Source: DASZVB01 sp036272055
GTDB lineage: Bacteria; Myxococcota_A; Polyangia; Polyangiales; Polyangiaceae
Assembly (NCBI GenBank): GCA_036272055.1
Contig: DATAZL010000014.1
Coordinates: 1 to 64,000, forward strand
Direction of reading: 5' to 3'
DNA: 64,000 bases
The number at the start of each line of letters is the position of its first letter. Position 1 is the first letter of the stretch. The position numbers and the translations under genes were made by a program. Under the pieces are notes generated by a model, which ran no database searches, had not been told where the DNA came from, and was given only the letters and a program-made list of their open reading frames with translations. This document shows, piece by piece, positions 29,683 to 38,015 of the stretch.

Positions 29683-31038
29683 TCAGCGCGTCGCGCCGGC
29701 GTCGTACGGCGTGGTGCCCACGGCCCGCGACGGCAGCCCGCCGTCGTGATTGCCGCCCGCGTCTCTGCCTCGCCCTGCGTCGGCCTCCGGCGCGGGGAAA
29801 GCGGCGCGCGGAGACGGTTCGGCCGCGTCGCGAGCGGACGGAGCGTCGGCCGGGGCCGTCGCCGCATGCGGCGCCGAGGCGTCCGAGCCGAACATCATCG
29901 ACGACGGATTCGCGAGCTCCACCGGCGCGAACGCCGCGTGGGACGCGGGCACCGCGGACTTCGCGCGCGAATCGTCGCGCGCAGTGACGATCGGTGCGCG
30001 ACGTTGAACCGCCTCCGTGGCGGGACGGCCGAGCGGCGTGTGCTGCGACGCGAGCGCATCGAGCTCCGCCGCGAGCAGCCGCTCCTTCGGGCTCATGCGC
30101 GCGACGCGACGATCCCAGGCGTACATCGGGTGCGCGCCCGGCGTCGAATAGTCGACCCAGTAACAGGGCTTCTCGCGCACATCGAGGTGCACGTGCGTCG
30201 AGTTCGGGTAGAAGCCGACGCCCACGTCGGGCAGCGTTCGCAGGAAATCGCGCAGCACCTCGTTCGGCACGCCCGGCACGCTGAAGTCGAAGGCCTGGCC
30301 GACCTTGTGCTTCGACCCCGGCGCGTAGGACGTCTCGCGATATCCGCTCACGACTCGTATGGGTCTGCCTCCGAATTCGTCGGAGACGTCGGCGACCAGC
30401 GCTAGCAGTCGGTCGTCGATCAGCATCTCCCTGCCGGTGCGCCACGACGCGAGCGCCTCCGATAGCTCACGACGCGCCGCCGGGGGCACCGCGCCGTTCT
30501 TGTCGACGAGATAGCCGCTCCAGCTCTTGCCGTGGCCGGCGACCGACACGTAACCGCGACGCCAGGGCTCGCGCTTGTACGGCCGCCAGGAAGCGTTCAG
30601 CGGCGTCTGACGGACGAGACGGCCCTTGTGCTTCTTGCCGTGCGCGTCGTCGCGCACCGCGAGCTTCACGAGCGACTTCGAGCGACCCGAGACGCCCACC
30701 ACGTCACGCGGCTCGTCGAACTCGACGATGCCGTCGTCGTCCGCGGACGCGCTCTCGCGCGCCGCGGCCTTCTTCGTCTCGGTCTTCGTCCCCGAACCGG
30801 AGTGCGGCGCGAGCGCGGCGGCGCCCCGGTCCGCGGGTGTGCGTCGCAGGTCGGCGCTCCGGTCGTGTCGTTCACGCACTGCGGGGAGCGCCTTCGAGCG
30901 CTCCCCGGACTTCACGTGCTTCTTCGCGGGGGACGTCGCCTCGGTCCGTGCGGCCCCGCGAGGGGCAGCTAGCGCCCCGGGTGACGTGCAAACGAAAGCC
31001 GTGGCCACGGCGCAGAAGGCCGTCATGGCGCGCATCAT
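29683..31038 (-). CDS. DUF882/M15-like murein peptidase with long low-complexity ends
   Basis: The 451-residue exported protein has a signal peptide (MMRAMTAFCAVATAFV...ALA), a basic, Ala/Ser-rich linker to about residue 140, and a DUF882/M15-type peptidase core. In the core, GGRPIRVVSGYRETSY, SKHKVGQAFDFSVPGVPN and YPNSTHVHLDVRE hold the zinc ligands. A disordered Ala/Asp-rich tail of about 150 residues follows. The core is very similar to the LysM-bearing paralogue at 14168-15022, but no LysM is seen. Likely acts in the periplasm on peptidoglycan. Confidence 0.82.
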   Translation of the reverse strand: MMRAMTAFCAVATAFVCTSPGALAAPRGAARTEATSPAKKHVKSGERSKALPAVRERHDRSADLRRTPADRGAAALAPHSGSGTKTETKKAAARESASADDDGIVEFDEPRDVVGVSGRSKSLVKLAVRDDAHGKKHKGRLVRQTPLNASWRPYKREPWRRGYVSVAGHGKSWSGYLVDKNGAVPPAARRELSEALASWRTGREMLIDDRLLALVADVSDEFGGRPIRVVSGYRETSYAPGSKHKVGQAFDFSVPGVPNEVLRDFLRTLPDVGVGFYPNSTHVHLDVREKPCYWVDYSTPGAHPMYAWDRRVARMSPKERLLAAELDALASQHTPLGRPATEAVQRRAPIVTARDDSRAKSAVPASHAAFAPVELANPSSMMFGSDASAPHAATAPADAPSARDAAEPSPRAAFPAPEADAGRGRDAGGNHDGGLPSRAVGTTPYDAGATR

Positions 31039-31435
31039 GGCTAGCGATTGACCCGAGACGAAGGCAGTGGGCCAACAATCCGTCTCGTCACGGCGTCGTC
31101 TTACTGAACCCGGTCATGAAGCGCTCATAAGCAAGGGGGGCCTTGGCCCCCCGCAGCTTCGCCTTCGGCGAACTGCTCCCCCCGCCGCTCGCGCGGGCTC
31201 GCTGCGCTTGCGGCGACTACCTGTGACGGGATGACGGAATTGACGGCGTGGGGTTGGTTTGTGGGGGGCCTTGGCCCCCCGCAGCTTCGCCTTCGGCGAA
31301 CTGCTCCCCCGCCGCTCGCGCGGGCTCGCTGCGCTCGCTTAGTTCCGCTGCGCTCGCGTCGTTCCGCAGCTTTGATGCCTCGGGTACGACGGTGGCGTCG
31401 ATCGGAACTACTGACTGAACCCGGTCATGAAGCGC
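31039..31435. repeat. 397-bp gene-free repeat island between the M15-like gene and tyrS
   Basis: No plausible gene is seen. It holds two DR1 units (31135-31220 and 31262-31345), a hairpin with arms 31361-31370 and 31400-31408 that recurs at 40666-40717, and two exact 26-base direct repeats (31103-31128 and 31414-31439) flanking all of these. The second direct repeat includes the tyrS stop codon. Both neighbours are on the minus strand, so the island is downstream of tyrS and upstream of the peptidase gene. Confidence 0.85.
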
Positions 31436-32713
31436 TCATCGAAAGCGCGCGACGTGCCACGTCTTCTTGCCTCGACGGATGAGCGCGACGCTGCCGTGCA
31501 GCAGGCGCTCGGCGCGGAGTGAGTCGTCGGCCGAGACGCGCTCGCCGTTGACGCTGATGCTGCCGGCCGAGAGAAGCTCCCGTGACTCGCGCTTGCTCTT
31601 GGCGACGTTCGCTTGCACGAGCAAGTCGACGAACGGCGTGCCGTCTCCCGACAGCATGGAGAGCGCGAGCGCCGTGGAAGGCGCGCTGGCGAACACCTCG
31701 TCGAGGGTCTTCGCGTCTAGTCCCGCGACGTCGCCGGAGAAGAGCGCCTTCGCCGCAGCCTCGGCGCGCTCGCGCCCTTCGACGCCGTGCAAGAGCTCAG
31801 TGACGTGGGTCGCGAGCGCGCGGTGCGCGGCGCGCGCGCCCGGTTCGCGCGCGTGCTCGGCGAGGAGCTCGTCTATCTTCTCTTTCGGGAAGAGCGTGAA
31901 GATCTTCAGGTAGCGCTCGATGTCGTCGTCGAGCGTGCCGAGCCAGAACTGGTAGAAGGCGTAGGCCGAGGTGTGGCTCGCGCTGAGCCAGATCGCGCCC
32001 GCCTCGGTCTTGCCGAACTTGGTGCCGTCGGCCTTGGTGACGAGCGGCGCCGTGAGCCCGAAGAGCTCCGCCTGACGGACGCGCCGCGCGAGGTCCACGC
32101 CGGCGACGATGTTGCCCCATTGATCGGATCCGGCAACCTGGATGGTCACGTTCTTCGCCTCGAAGAGGTGCAAGAAATCGTACGCCTGGAGCAGCATGTA
32201 GCTGAACTCGGTGTAGCTGATGCCCTGCTCGCGCTCCTCGAGCCTCCGGCGCACGGAGTCCTTCTGGATCATCATGTTGACCGAGAAGTGCTTTCCGATG
32301 TCGCGGAGCGCGTCCACGAAGGAGAGCTTCGTGAGCCAGTCGGCGTTGTTCGCAACCTGGGCGGCGTTCGGCCCGTCGAAGGCGAGGACGCGCGCGTAGA
32401 TGGGCCGCTGCGCGTCGACGTGCGCCTGCACCTCGGCCGGCGTACGGAGCTGGCGCTCGGCCTCCTTGCCGGAGGGATCGCCGATGAGCCCGGTGCCGCC
32501 ACCGACGACCACCACCGGCCGATGTCCCGCGTCTTGAAAGCGACGCAGCATGAGGAGCGGGATGAGATTTCCGATGGTGAGCGACGTCGCCGTCGGATCG
32601 AAGCCGGCATAGACGAGGCGCGAACCGTCCGCCGTGTGACGGCGGAGACCGTCGCGGTCCGTCTCCTGGTGAATGAGCCCGCGGTAGGCGAGGTCCTCGA
32701 ACAGATCGGTCAT
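31436..32713 (-). CDS. tyrS: Tyrosyl-tRNA synthetase
   Basis: The enzyme charges tRNA-Tyr. The 425-residue product starts at ATG 32713 (MTDLFEDLAYRGLIHQ), 30 bp from the divergent bioA start. It has YAGFDPTATSLTIGNL (the HIGH equivalent), SYTEFSYMLLQAYDF, QVAGSDQWGNI and KFGKT, the TyrRS version of KMSKS. A C-terminal S4 RNA-binding domain follows (SKRESRELLSAGSISVNGERV). Length is normal. The stop codon lies inside a 26-base sequence duplicated 311 bp downstream. Confidence 0.97.
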   Translation of the reverse strand: MTDLFEDLAYRGLIHQETDRDGLRRHTADGSRLVYAGFDPTATSLTIGNLIPLLMLRRFQDAGHRPVVVVGGGTGLIGDPSGKEAERQLRTPAEVQAHVDAQRPIYARVLAFDGPNAAQVANNADWLTKLSFVDALRDIGKHFSVNMMIQKDSVRRRLEEREQGISYTEFSYMLLQAYDFLHLFEAKNVTIQVAGSDQWGNIVAGVDLARRVRQAELFGLTAPLVTKADGTKFGKTEAGAIWLSASHTSAYAFYQFWLGTLDDDIERYLKIFTLFPKEKIDELLAEHAREPGARAAHRALATHVTELLHGVEGRERAEAAAKALFSGDVAGLDAKTLDEVFASAPSTALALSMLSGDGTPFVDLLVQANVAKSKRESRELLSAGSISVNGERVSADDSLRAERLLHGSVALIRRGKKTWHVARFR

Positions 32714-32743
32714 CGGGGGGCGGGATCTATACACTACGGGGCA

Positions 32744-34036
32744 ATGGCCAGCGACGAAGCAGAGCTCCTCGCGCTCGATCGCGCCCACGTCTGGCACCCC
32801 TACGCGAGCGCCATAGATCCGTTCCCGCCGTACGTGGTGGAGAGCGCGGACGGCGTGCGGCTCCGCCTGGCGGACGGCAGAGAGCTCGTCGACGGGATGT
32901 CGTCTTGGTGGGCCGCCATCCACGGCTACGGGGTCCCGGAATTGAAGCAGGCGCTCACCGACCAGGCGGGCCGAATGACCCACGTGATGCTCGGCGGCCT
33001 CACCCACGAGCCGGTCGTTCGCCTGTGCGAGCGCCTCGTCGAGCTCACGCCGGAGCCCCTCACCCGGGTCTTCATGTCCGACTCCGGCTCGGTCGCCGTC
33101 GAGGTCGCGCTGAAGATGGCCCTCCAGTACTGGCAGAGTCGCGGCAGACCGCGGAAGGGCAAGCTGCTCGCGGTGCGCGGCGGCTATCACGGCGACACCC
33201 TCGGCGCGATGAGCGTGTGCGACCCGGTGACCGGCATGCACTCGCTCTTTCGCTCGATCCTGCCGGAGCAGCTCTTCGCGGACGCCCCCGCCTGCGGCTT
33301 TGCCGAGCCGTGGAGCGACGCCCACGCGGCGAGCCTCGAGTCGATGCTCGGCCGGCACGCCGACGACATCGCGGCGGTCGTCTTCGAGCCGATCGTGCAG
33401 GGGGCGGGCGGCATGCGCTTTCACTCGCCGGGCTTCGTGCGCCGCGCGCGCGAGCTCTGCGATCGCCACGACGTGCTCCTCGTCCTCGACGAGATCGCGA
33501 CGGGGTTCGGGCGCACCGGTAAGCTCTTCGCGTGCGAGCACGCCGGCGTCGCGCCGGATATCCTCTGCCTCGGCAAGGCGCTCACCGGCGGCACGATGTC
33601 CCTCGCCGCGACCCTGTGCACCGAAAACGTGGCGCGGGTCATTTCCGGGGCTCCGCCGCACGCCCTCATGCACGGACCGACGTTCATGGGCAATCCACTC
33701 GCCGCGAGCGTCGCCCTGGCGAGCATCGAGCTTCTCCTCGGGTCGCCGTGGCGCGAGCGCGTGGCGCGCATCGAGGCGCAGCTCGAGCGCGAGCTCGCCC
33801 CCTGTCGTCAGTTGCCCGGCGTCGCCGACGTGCGCGTCCTCGGCGCGATCGGCGTCGTGGAGCTGACGCGGCCCGTCGACATGCGCGTCGTCACCCCCGC
33901 CTTCGTCGCGCGCGGCGCGTGGTTACGCCCCTTCGGCAAGCTCGTCTACACGATGCCGCCCTTCGTCATCGACCCGGCGGACCTCACGCTCGTGACACGG
34001 GCAATTTACGAGGTCGTCCGGGAACACTGCGGCTGA
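32744..34036 (+). CDS. bioA: Adenosylmethionine-8-amino-7-oxononanoate aminotransferase
   Basis: This PLP enzyme makes 7,8-diaminopelargonate in biotin synthesis. The 430-residue product has HVWHPYAS, DGMSSWWAAIHGY, a GYHGDTLGAMSVCD block, DEIATGFGRTGKLFACE and the PLP lysine Lys278 in LGKALTGGTM. ATG 32744 gives the family start. The WHPY and SSWW segments favour BioA over other class III aminotransferases. It is unlinked to bioB (7749-8762), and bioD/bioF are not visible. Confidence 0.95.
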   Translation: MASDEAELLALDRAHVWHPYASAIDPFPPYVVESADGVRLRLADGRELVDGMSSWWAAIHGYGVPELKQALTDQAGRMTHVMLGGLTHEPVVRLCERLVELTPEPLTRVFMSDSGSVAVEVALKMALQYWQSRGRPRKGKLLAVRGGYHGDTLGAMSVCDPVTGMHSLFRSILPEQLFADAPACGFAEPWSDAHAASLESMLGRHADDIAAVVFEPIVQGAGGMRFHSPGFVRRARELCDRHDVLLVLDEIATGFGRTGKLFACEHAGVAPDILCLGKALTGGTMSLAATLCTENVARVISGAPPHALMHGPTFMGNPLAASVALASIELLLGSPWRERVARIEAQLERELAPCRQLPGVADVRVLGAIGVVELTRPVDMRVVTPAFVARGAWLRPFGKLVYTMPPFVIDPADLTLVTRAIYEVVREHCG

Positions 34037-34148
34037 CCGCTCCGCGACTTGCGGCGCGCGGGACGAGCTCCATATGGGGCGCGCGGAACGCGGGCGGCCG
34101 GCCGATACATGGGCCTGTGTGCGGCCCGCGTGGTAAATCTTTCGAAAG

Positions 34149-34631
34149 ATGCCCGTCTCGACGGACCAGTTCAAAGCCGGTCTCTCCGCGTTCGCGGCAA
34201 GCGTGACCGTCGTCACCACGCTCTACCCGGACGGTAGGCCCGCGGGGCTCACCGTCACCGCGTTCTCCGCGCTGTCGAAGGCGCCCCCGCTCTGTCTCGT
34301 TTGCATCGGACACGAGGCGGACGCCTATCCGGCGCTCAAGGACGCCACCAGCTACGCCGTGAACATCCTCGGCCGCGAGCAGGGCGAGCTCGCGATGCAG
34401 TTCGCGCGGCACGGCTGCGACAAGTTCGGCGGCGTCGGGTTCGTCCCGGGCGCGCGGACGGGCTGCCCGCTCATCGTCGGCGCCCTCGCCTCGCTCGAGT
34501 GCTCCATCACGTCGCGCTTCTCGTCCGGCGATCACGACATCCTCGTCGGTGCGATCGAGGGCGTGGTCGTGCACGAGGGCGCGCCGCTGGTGTGGTTCCA
34601 CGGCGGCTTTCACGACCTGAACCCGCGCTGA
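34149..34631 (+). CDS. Flavin reductase-like protein (HpaC type)
   Basis: The 160-residue protein has the flavin reductase-like split-barrel fold pattern: FKAGLSAFAASVTVVTT, GLTVTAFSALSKAPPLCLVCI, SYAVNILG and a late GDHDILVGAIEGV. Such proteins reduce FMN/FAD with NAD(P)H, usually to feed a monooxygenase. No monooxygenase is adjacent, so the partner is unknown. The start ATG lies at the right end of a 14-bp palindrome (34137-34150), which may be chance. Confidence 0.88.
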   Translation: MPVSTDQFKAGLSAFAASVTVVTTLYPDGRPAGLTVTAFSALSKAPPLCLVCIGHEADAYPALKDATSYAVNILGREQGELAMQFARHGCDKFGGVGFVPGARTGCPLIVGALASLECSITSRFSSGDHDILVGAIEGVVVHEGAPLVWFHGGFHDLNPR

Positions 34632-34636
34632 GCTAA

Positions 34637-34664
34637 GGGGGAGCCTTGGCCCCCCGCTCGAGCC
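34637..34664. repeat. DR1 fragment between convergent genes
   Basis: A short AGGGGGAGCCTTGGCCCCCC-type palindrome, the first block of DR1, fills the 33-bp gap between the flavin reductase stop and the stop of the convergent fusion gene. A terminator role for both is plausible. Confidence 0.6.
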
Positions 34665-37600
34665 CTAGGCCGGCGCGAGGTTCTGGGCGGCCTCGACGGA
34701 GCCGGTGCGGTCGAGCTTCTTCCAGCCGTGGCGCGCGCCCTTCACGGCGGCGATCATCGCCTTGAAGCAGATGTAATACATGATCTGCCGGTACGTGAAC
34801 CGCTGCACGAGGAGGAGCGGCAGCCACTTCAGCGGCTTGTGATCGAGGGTGAACGCGAGGAGCGAGCCGCAGATGTCCATCACGAGGAACGCGACGTAGC
34901 CCGCGAGGAAGGCCTTCCAGTCACCGCGCCAGATCGACAGCACCATGATGAAGTCGCCGATCGGGCTGACGAGCGGGAACAGCACCTGGAAGATGACCAT
35001 GTTCGGCAGGCCGATCCAGCCGAGCGTGCCCTTGAAGAACCCGGTGCGGTGCTTCCACAGGCACTGGTACGTCCCGTACGTCCAGCGGAACCGCTGCTTC
35101 AAGAGGGCCGTGAGCGACTCGGGCGCCTCGGTCATGCCGTGCGCGTCCGGCTCGTACACGACGCGGCCGCCGTTACGCAGGATCGCGAGCGTCAGATCCG
35201 CGTCCTCGGTGAGCGTCTCTTCGCTGTAACCGCCAGCGTCGATGACCGCCTGGCGGCGCCACGCGCCGAGCGCACCCGGGACGACCGAGATGCAGTTCAG
35301 CGCCGAGTACGCGCGACGATCGAAGTTCTGGCTCGTCACGTACTCGATGGCCTGGAACGTCGTGAAGATGCCGTTCACGTTGCCGACCGCGATGTTGCCA
35401 CACACCGCCGTCACGTCGGGCGACGCGAAGTGCGCGACCATCTTCGGGATCGCCTCGGGAGCGACCATGGTGTCGGCGTCGACGGCGACGACGATGTCGC
35501 CGCGCGCCTGGCCGAGGGCGTGATTGGCCGCCTTCGACTTTCCGCCGTTCGTCTGCCGGAGGAGGCGGATCGCGGGGTACTGCAACGACATCGCCTCGAC
35601 GACCTCGGCGGTATCATCGGTCGAGCCGTCGTCGATGACGAGGATCTCGAAGTTCTTGTACGACGTCGCGAGGAGCGACCGGAGCGTGGTGCTGATGACC
35701 TTGCCCTCGTTGTAAGCGGGCACGATGATCGACACGAGCGGTTCGAATCCCGTCGTGTCGATCAACGACGCCTTCGGCTTCACGTTCTTCAGGGTGAGGG
35801 CGCCGAGGAACAGGATGCGGAGGATCGAGAGCACCGTGCACGCGAAGAACAGCGCGCCGAGCGCGACCCAGCCCCACTGATAGGCGTACGCGCGGTATGC
35901 GTCGCTCTTCGAGAGCAGACCCTCGCCGGCGGGGAGCGCCGCGGCGAGATCCGAGCGGGGCACGCCGAGGAGCTTGTCGAGCGAGACGATCTCGTAGCCG
36001 CGCTTGCGGAGCTCCGGCACGAGGAGCTTGACGGCCTCGATGGTCGCTGCGCGCGTCATGCCGTGCGCGTCCTCTTTGTCGCCGCCGCCGTCGTGCATCA
36101 GGATGATGCTTCCCTTGCTGGCGGTGAGCTCGTCGACGATGCGCTTCACGATGGTCTGCGCAGTGACGTCGGGCTGCCAGTCGTCGGGGTCGACGTTCGC
36201 GCCGACGAACAGGTAGCCGCCCGCGAGCGCGACCCGGAGGACGGCGAGATCATCGGGGCGATCCGGCTCGATCGTCGTCGTGTACGGTCCACGGAAGAGC
36301 GGCGACCGGATCCCGGTGAGGCCCTCGACGAGGCGCTGGGTCTCCGTGAGCTGGCCCGCAGCCTCGCGCGGCGTGAGGCCCTCGAGGTGCGGATGGTTGT
36401 ACGTGTGATTTCCGACGAGGTGGCCCTCGCGCGCCTCGCGCACGACGAGCTCCGGAGCGCGCATGACGTTCTCGCCGATGACGAAGAACGCGGCCGGCAC
36501 CTTGAGGTCGTGGAGGACGTCGAGGAGCTTTCCGGTGTTGCGCTCGTCGGGTCCGTCGTCGAACGTGAGCGCGATCTGCTTGCCGCTCGCGCCGCGTCGC
36601 TCGACGACGTAGCCGCTCGGCACCTTGTCGTAGACGCCGTGCTCGATGCGACCCGACGCATCGGCAACGATGTTGCGTGACCCGGCCTGAGGCTCACTGC
36701 GGATCGTGTAGACCTCGCCGTTGCCCATCAGGCCGACGGACTTCACCGGAGGGACGCTCGCCAGGACGTTCGGCGACGTCTCCTTGGTGTCGTCGAGGAA
36801 CGACCAGAGGGTCTCGTCCTCGGTTCCGAGGCGCCAGATCCCGACCCGCGCCACGTGGCGCTTCTGCAGGTCGAGGACCTGGTTCCACGACGAGAGGGCG
36901 TCCTGGAACCACACGTCGTGCGTCTCGCCTTCGCCGTCCTTGTAAGCGAAGTGACCGTTCTCGAGCTCGGTCTCGAACACCGGCTTGGCGTCTGCAGCGC
37001 GCGCGAGATCCATCACCTGACGGAACGAGAGCTCGTCGGCGCGGGGCGGAGGCTCGGCGAGCGACCAGTCGTAGCCGTAGCTGCCGAGGACGACCACCAC
37101 GCGATCGGGCGGAAGGCGCGGGAGCATCTCGTCGAGAGATTCGTTGATCCACTCGCGCGACGCGATCGGGCCGGGCCGGGACGCGGGATAGTGCTGGTCG
37201 TAGGCCATGACCATCACCGCGTCGGACACGTTGCCGATGTACTCGACGTCGAACGCCGGATCATGGAAGGGCACATCGACGGTCAGCCGCATCGACTTCG
37301 CGTGCAGGGCGAGACGCAGGTTGACCAGGAGCTCGAGGAAATTCTCGGAGTCCTCCGGGCGGAGCTCCTCGAGATCGAGGTTCACGCCGCTCGCGCCGAT
37401 CGCCGAGAGGCGCTGCACGAGCTTCTGCACGACACACGCGCGCGCGCTGTCGCTCGCGAGCATCTTGCTCGTCTCGGCGCCGCGCCAGACGTTGCCGCTC
37501 AGGTTCGCCACGCGCGGCAGGACGACCGCGTCCGAGCGCGCGAGCACGCGGCGGGTCTTGTCGTCGATCTTCTCGTTCAGCTCGCAATCGGCGCCGGGGA

Positions 37601-38015
37601 GCTCGAACCAATCCGGTACGACGACGTCGATGTCGCCCACGTGATGCTCGAGCGAAGCGACTGAGTTCGCGTCGTCCTGGACGACGAAGCCGACCACGGC
37701 GTCCTGCGGCAACGGCAGGGCCTTCGCCTTCACGTCCCCGGTGAGCTTGTCGCGCCGCCGGCGCTCCTGCACGCGGAGGGCTTGCATGCGCTTCTGCTGC
37801 TTCGCGGTGTAGACCGGGCGCGCGTCGTGCTCGAGCGAGGCCTTGACGGCCGTCGCCTGGACCTCGGGGCGCGAGCGGAACGGATTCGGGATCCGGGGAG
37901 CGACGTACCTTCCGGTCACCGTGATGCCGAGGGCAATCGCGGCAGCGACCGAGAGGAGCGAGAAGACGATGACGGCACGCCGCCAGCGTCGATGGGATGG
38001 ATCTTCGAAAATCAT
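34665..38015 (-). CDS. Three-domain polysaccharide enzyme: GH18-like + NodB deacetylase + GT2 synthase
   Basis: The 1116-residue membrane protein has an N-terminal anchor (about 14-34), a GH18-like barrel (about 100-420) with GVNLDLEEL as the catalytic strand near residue 212, and a NodB/CE4 deacetylase (about 475-670: ALTFDDGPD, NHTYNHPHL). A membrane span near 705-730 leads into a processive GT2 domain (about 755-980: IIVPAYNEG, DADTM, EDADL, QRFRW) with C-terminal spans. It could make, deacetylate and trim a beta-linked GlcNAc polymer. ATG 38015 overlaps the stop of the upstream glycosyltransferase. Similar fusions are known in other bacteria; the polymer here is unknown. Confidence 0.88.
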   Translation of the reverse strand: MIFEDPSHRRWRRAVIVFSLLSVAAAIALGITVTGRYVAPRIPNPFRSRPEVQATAVKASLEHDARPVYTAKQQKRMQALRVQERRRRDKLTGDVKAKALPLPQDAVVGFVVQDDANSVASLEHHVGDIDVVVPDWFELPGADCELNEKIDDKTRRVLARSDAVVLPRVANLSGNVWRGAETSKMLASDSARACVVQKLVQRLSAIGASGVNLDLEELRPEDSENFLELLVNLRLALHAKSMRLTVDVPFHDPAFDVEYIGNVSDAVMVMAYDQHYPASRPGPIASREWINESLDEMLPRLPPDRVVVVLGSYGYDWSLAEPPPRADELSFRQVMDLARAADAKPVFETELENGHFAYKDGEGETHDVWFQDALSSWNQVLDLQKRHVARVGIWRLGTEDETLWSFLDDTKETSPNVLASVPPVKSVGLMGNGEVYTIRSEPQAGSRNIVADASGRIEHGVYDKVPSGYVVERRGASGKQIALTFDDGPDERNTGKLLDVLHDLKVPAAFFVIGENVMRAPELVVREAREGHLVGNHTYNHPHLEGLTPREAAGQLTETQRLVEGLTGIRSPLFRGPYTTTIEPDRPDDLAVLRVALAGGYLFVGANVDPDDWQPDVTAQTIVKRIVDELTASKGSIILMHDGGGDKEDAHGMTRAATIEAVKLLVPELRKRGYEIVSLDKLLGVPRSDLAAALPAGEGLLSKSDAYRAYAYQWGWVALGALFFACTVLSILRILFLGALTLKNVKPKASLIDTTGFEPLVSIIVPAYNEGKVISTTLRSLLATSYKNFEILVIDDGSTDDTAEVVEAMSLQYPAIRLLRQTNGGKSKAANHALGQARGDIVVAVDADTMVAPEAIPKMVAHFASPDVTAVCGNIAVGNVNGIFTTFQAIEYVTSQNFDRRAYSALNCISVVPGALGAWRRQAVIDAGGYSEETLTEDADLTLAILRNGGRVVYEPDAHGMTEAPESLTALLKQRFRWTYGTYQCLWKHRTGFFKGTLGWIGLPNMVIFQVLFPLVSPIGDFIMVLSIWRGDWKAFLAGYVAFLVMDICGSLLAFTLDHKPLKWLPLLLVQRFTYRQIMYYICFKAMIAAVKGARHGWKKLDRTGSVEAAQNLAPA

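Noticed and set aside
34137..34150. 14-bp perfect palindrome ATCTTTCGAAAGAT at the flavin reductase start
   Set aside because: Several 14-bp palindromes are expected by chance in 64 kb and part of it is coding; kept only as a note.
35730..35760. T-arm-like GGTTCGAATCCCG suggesting a tRNA
   Set aside because: It lies inside the GT2 domain coding sequence (GFEPLV) and no tRNA cloverleaf can be folded around it.
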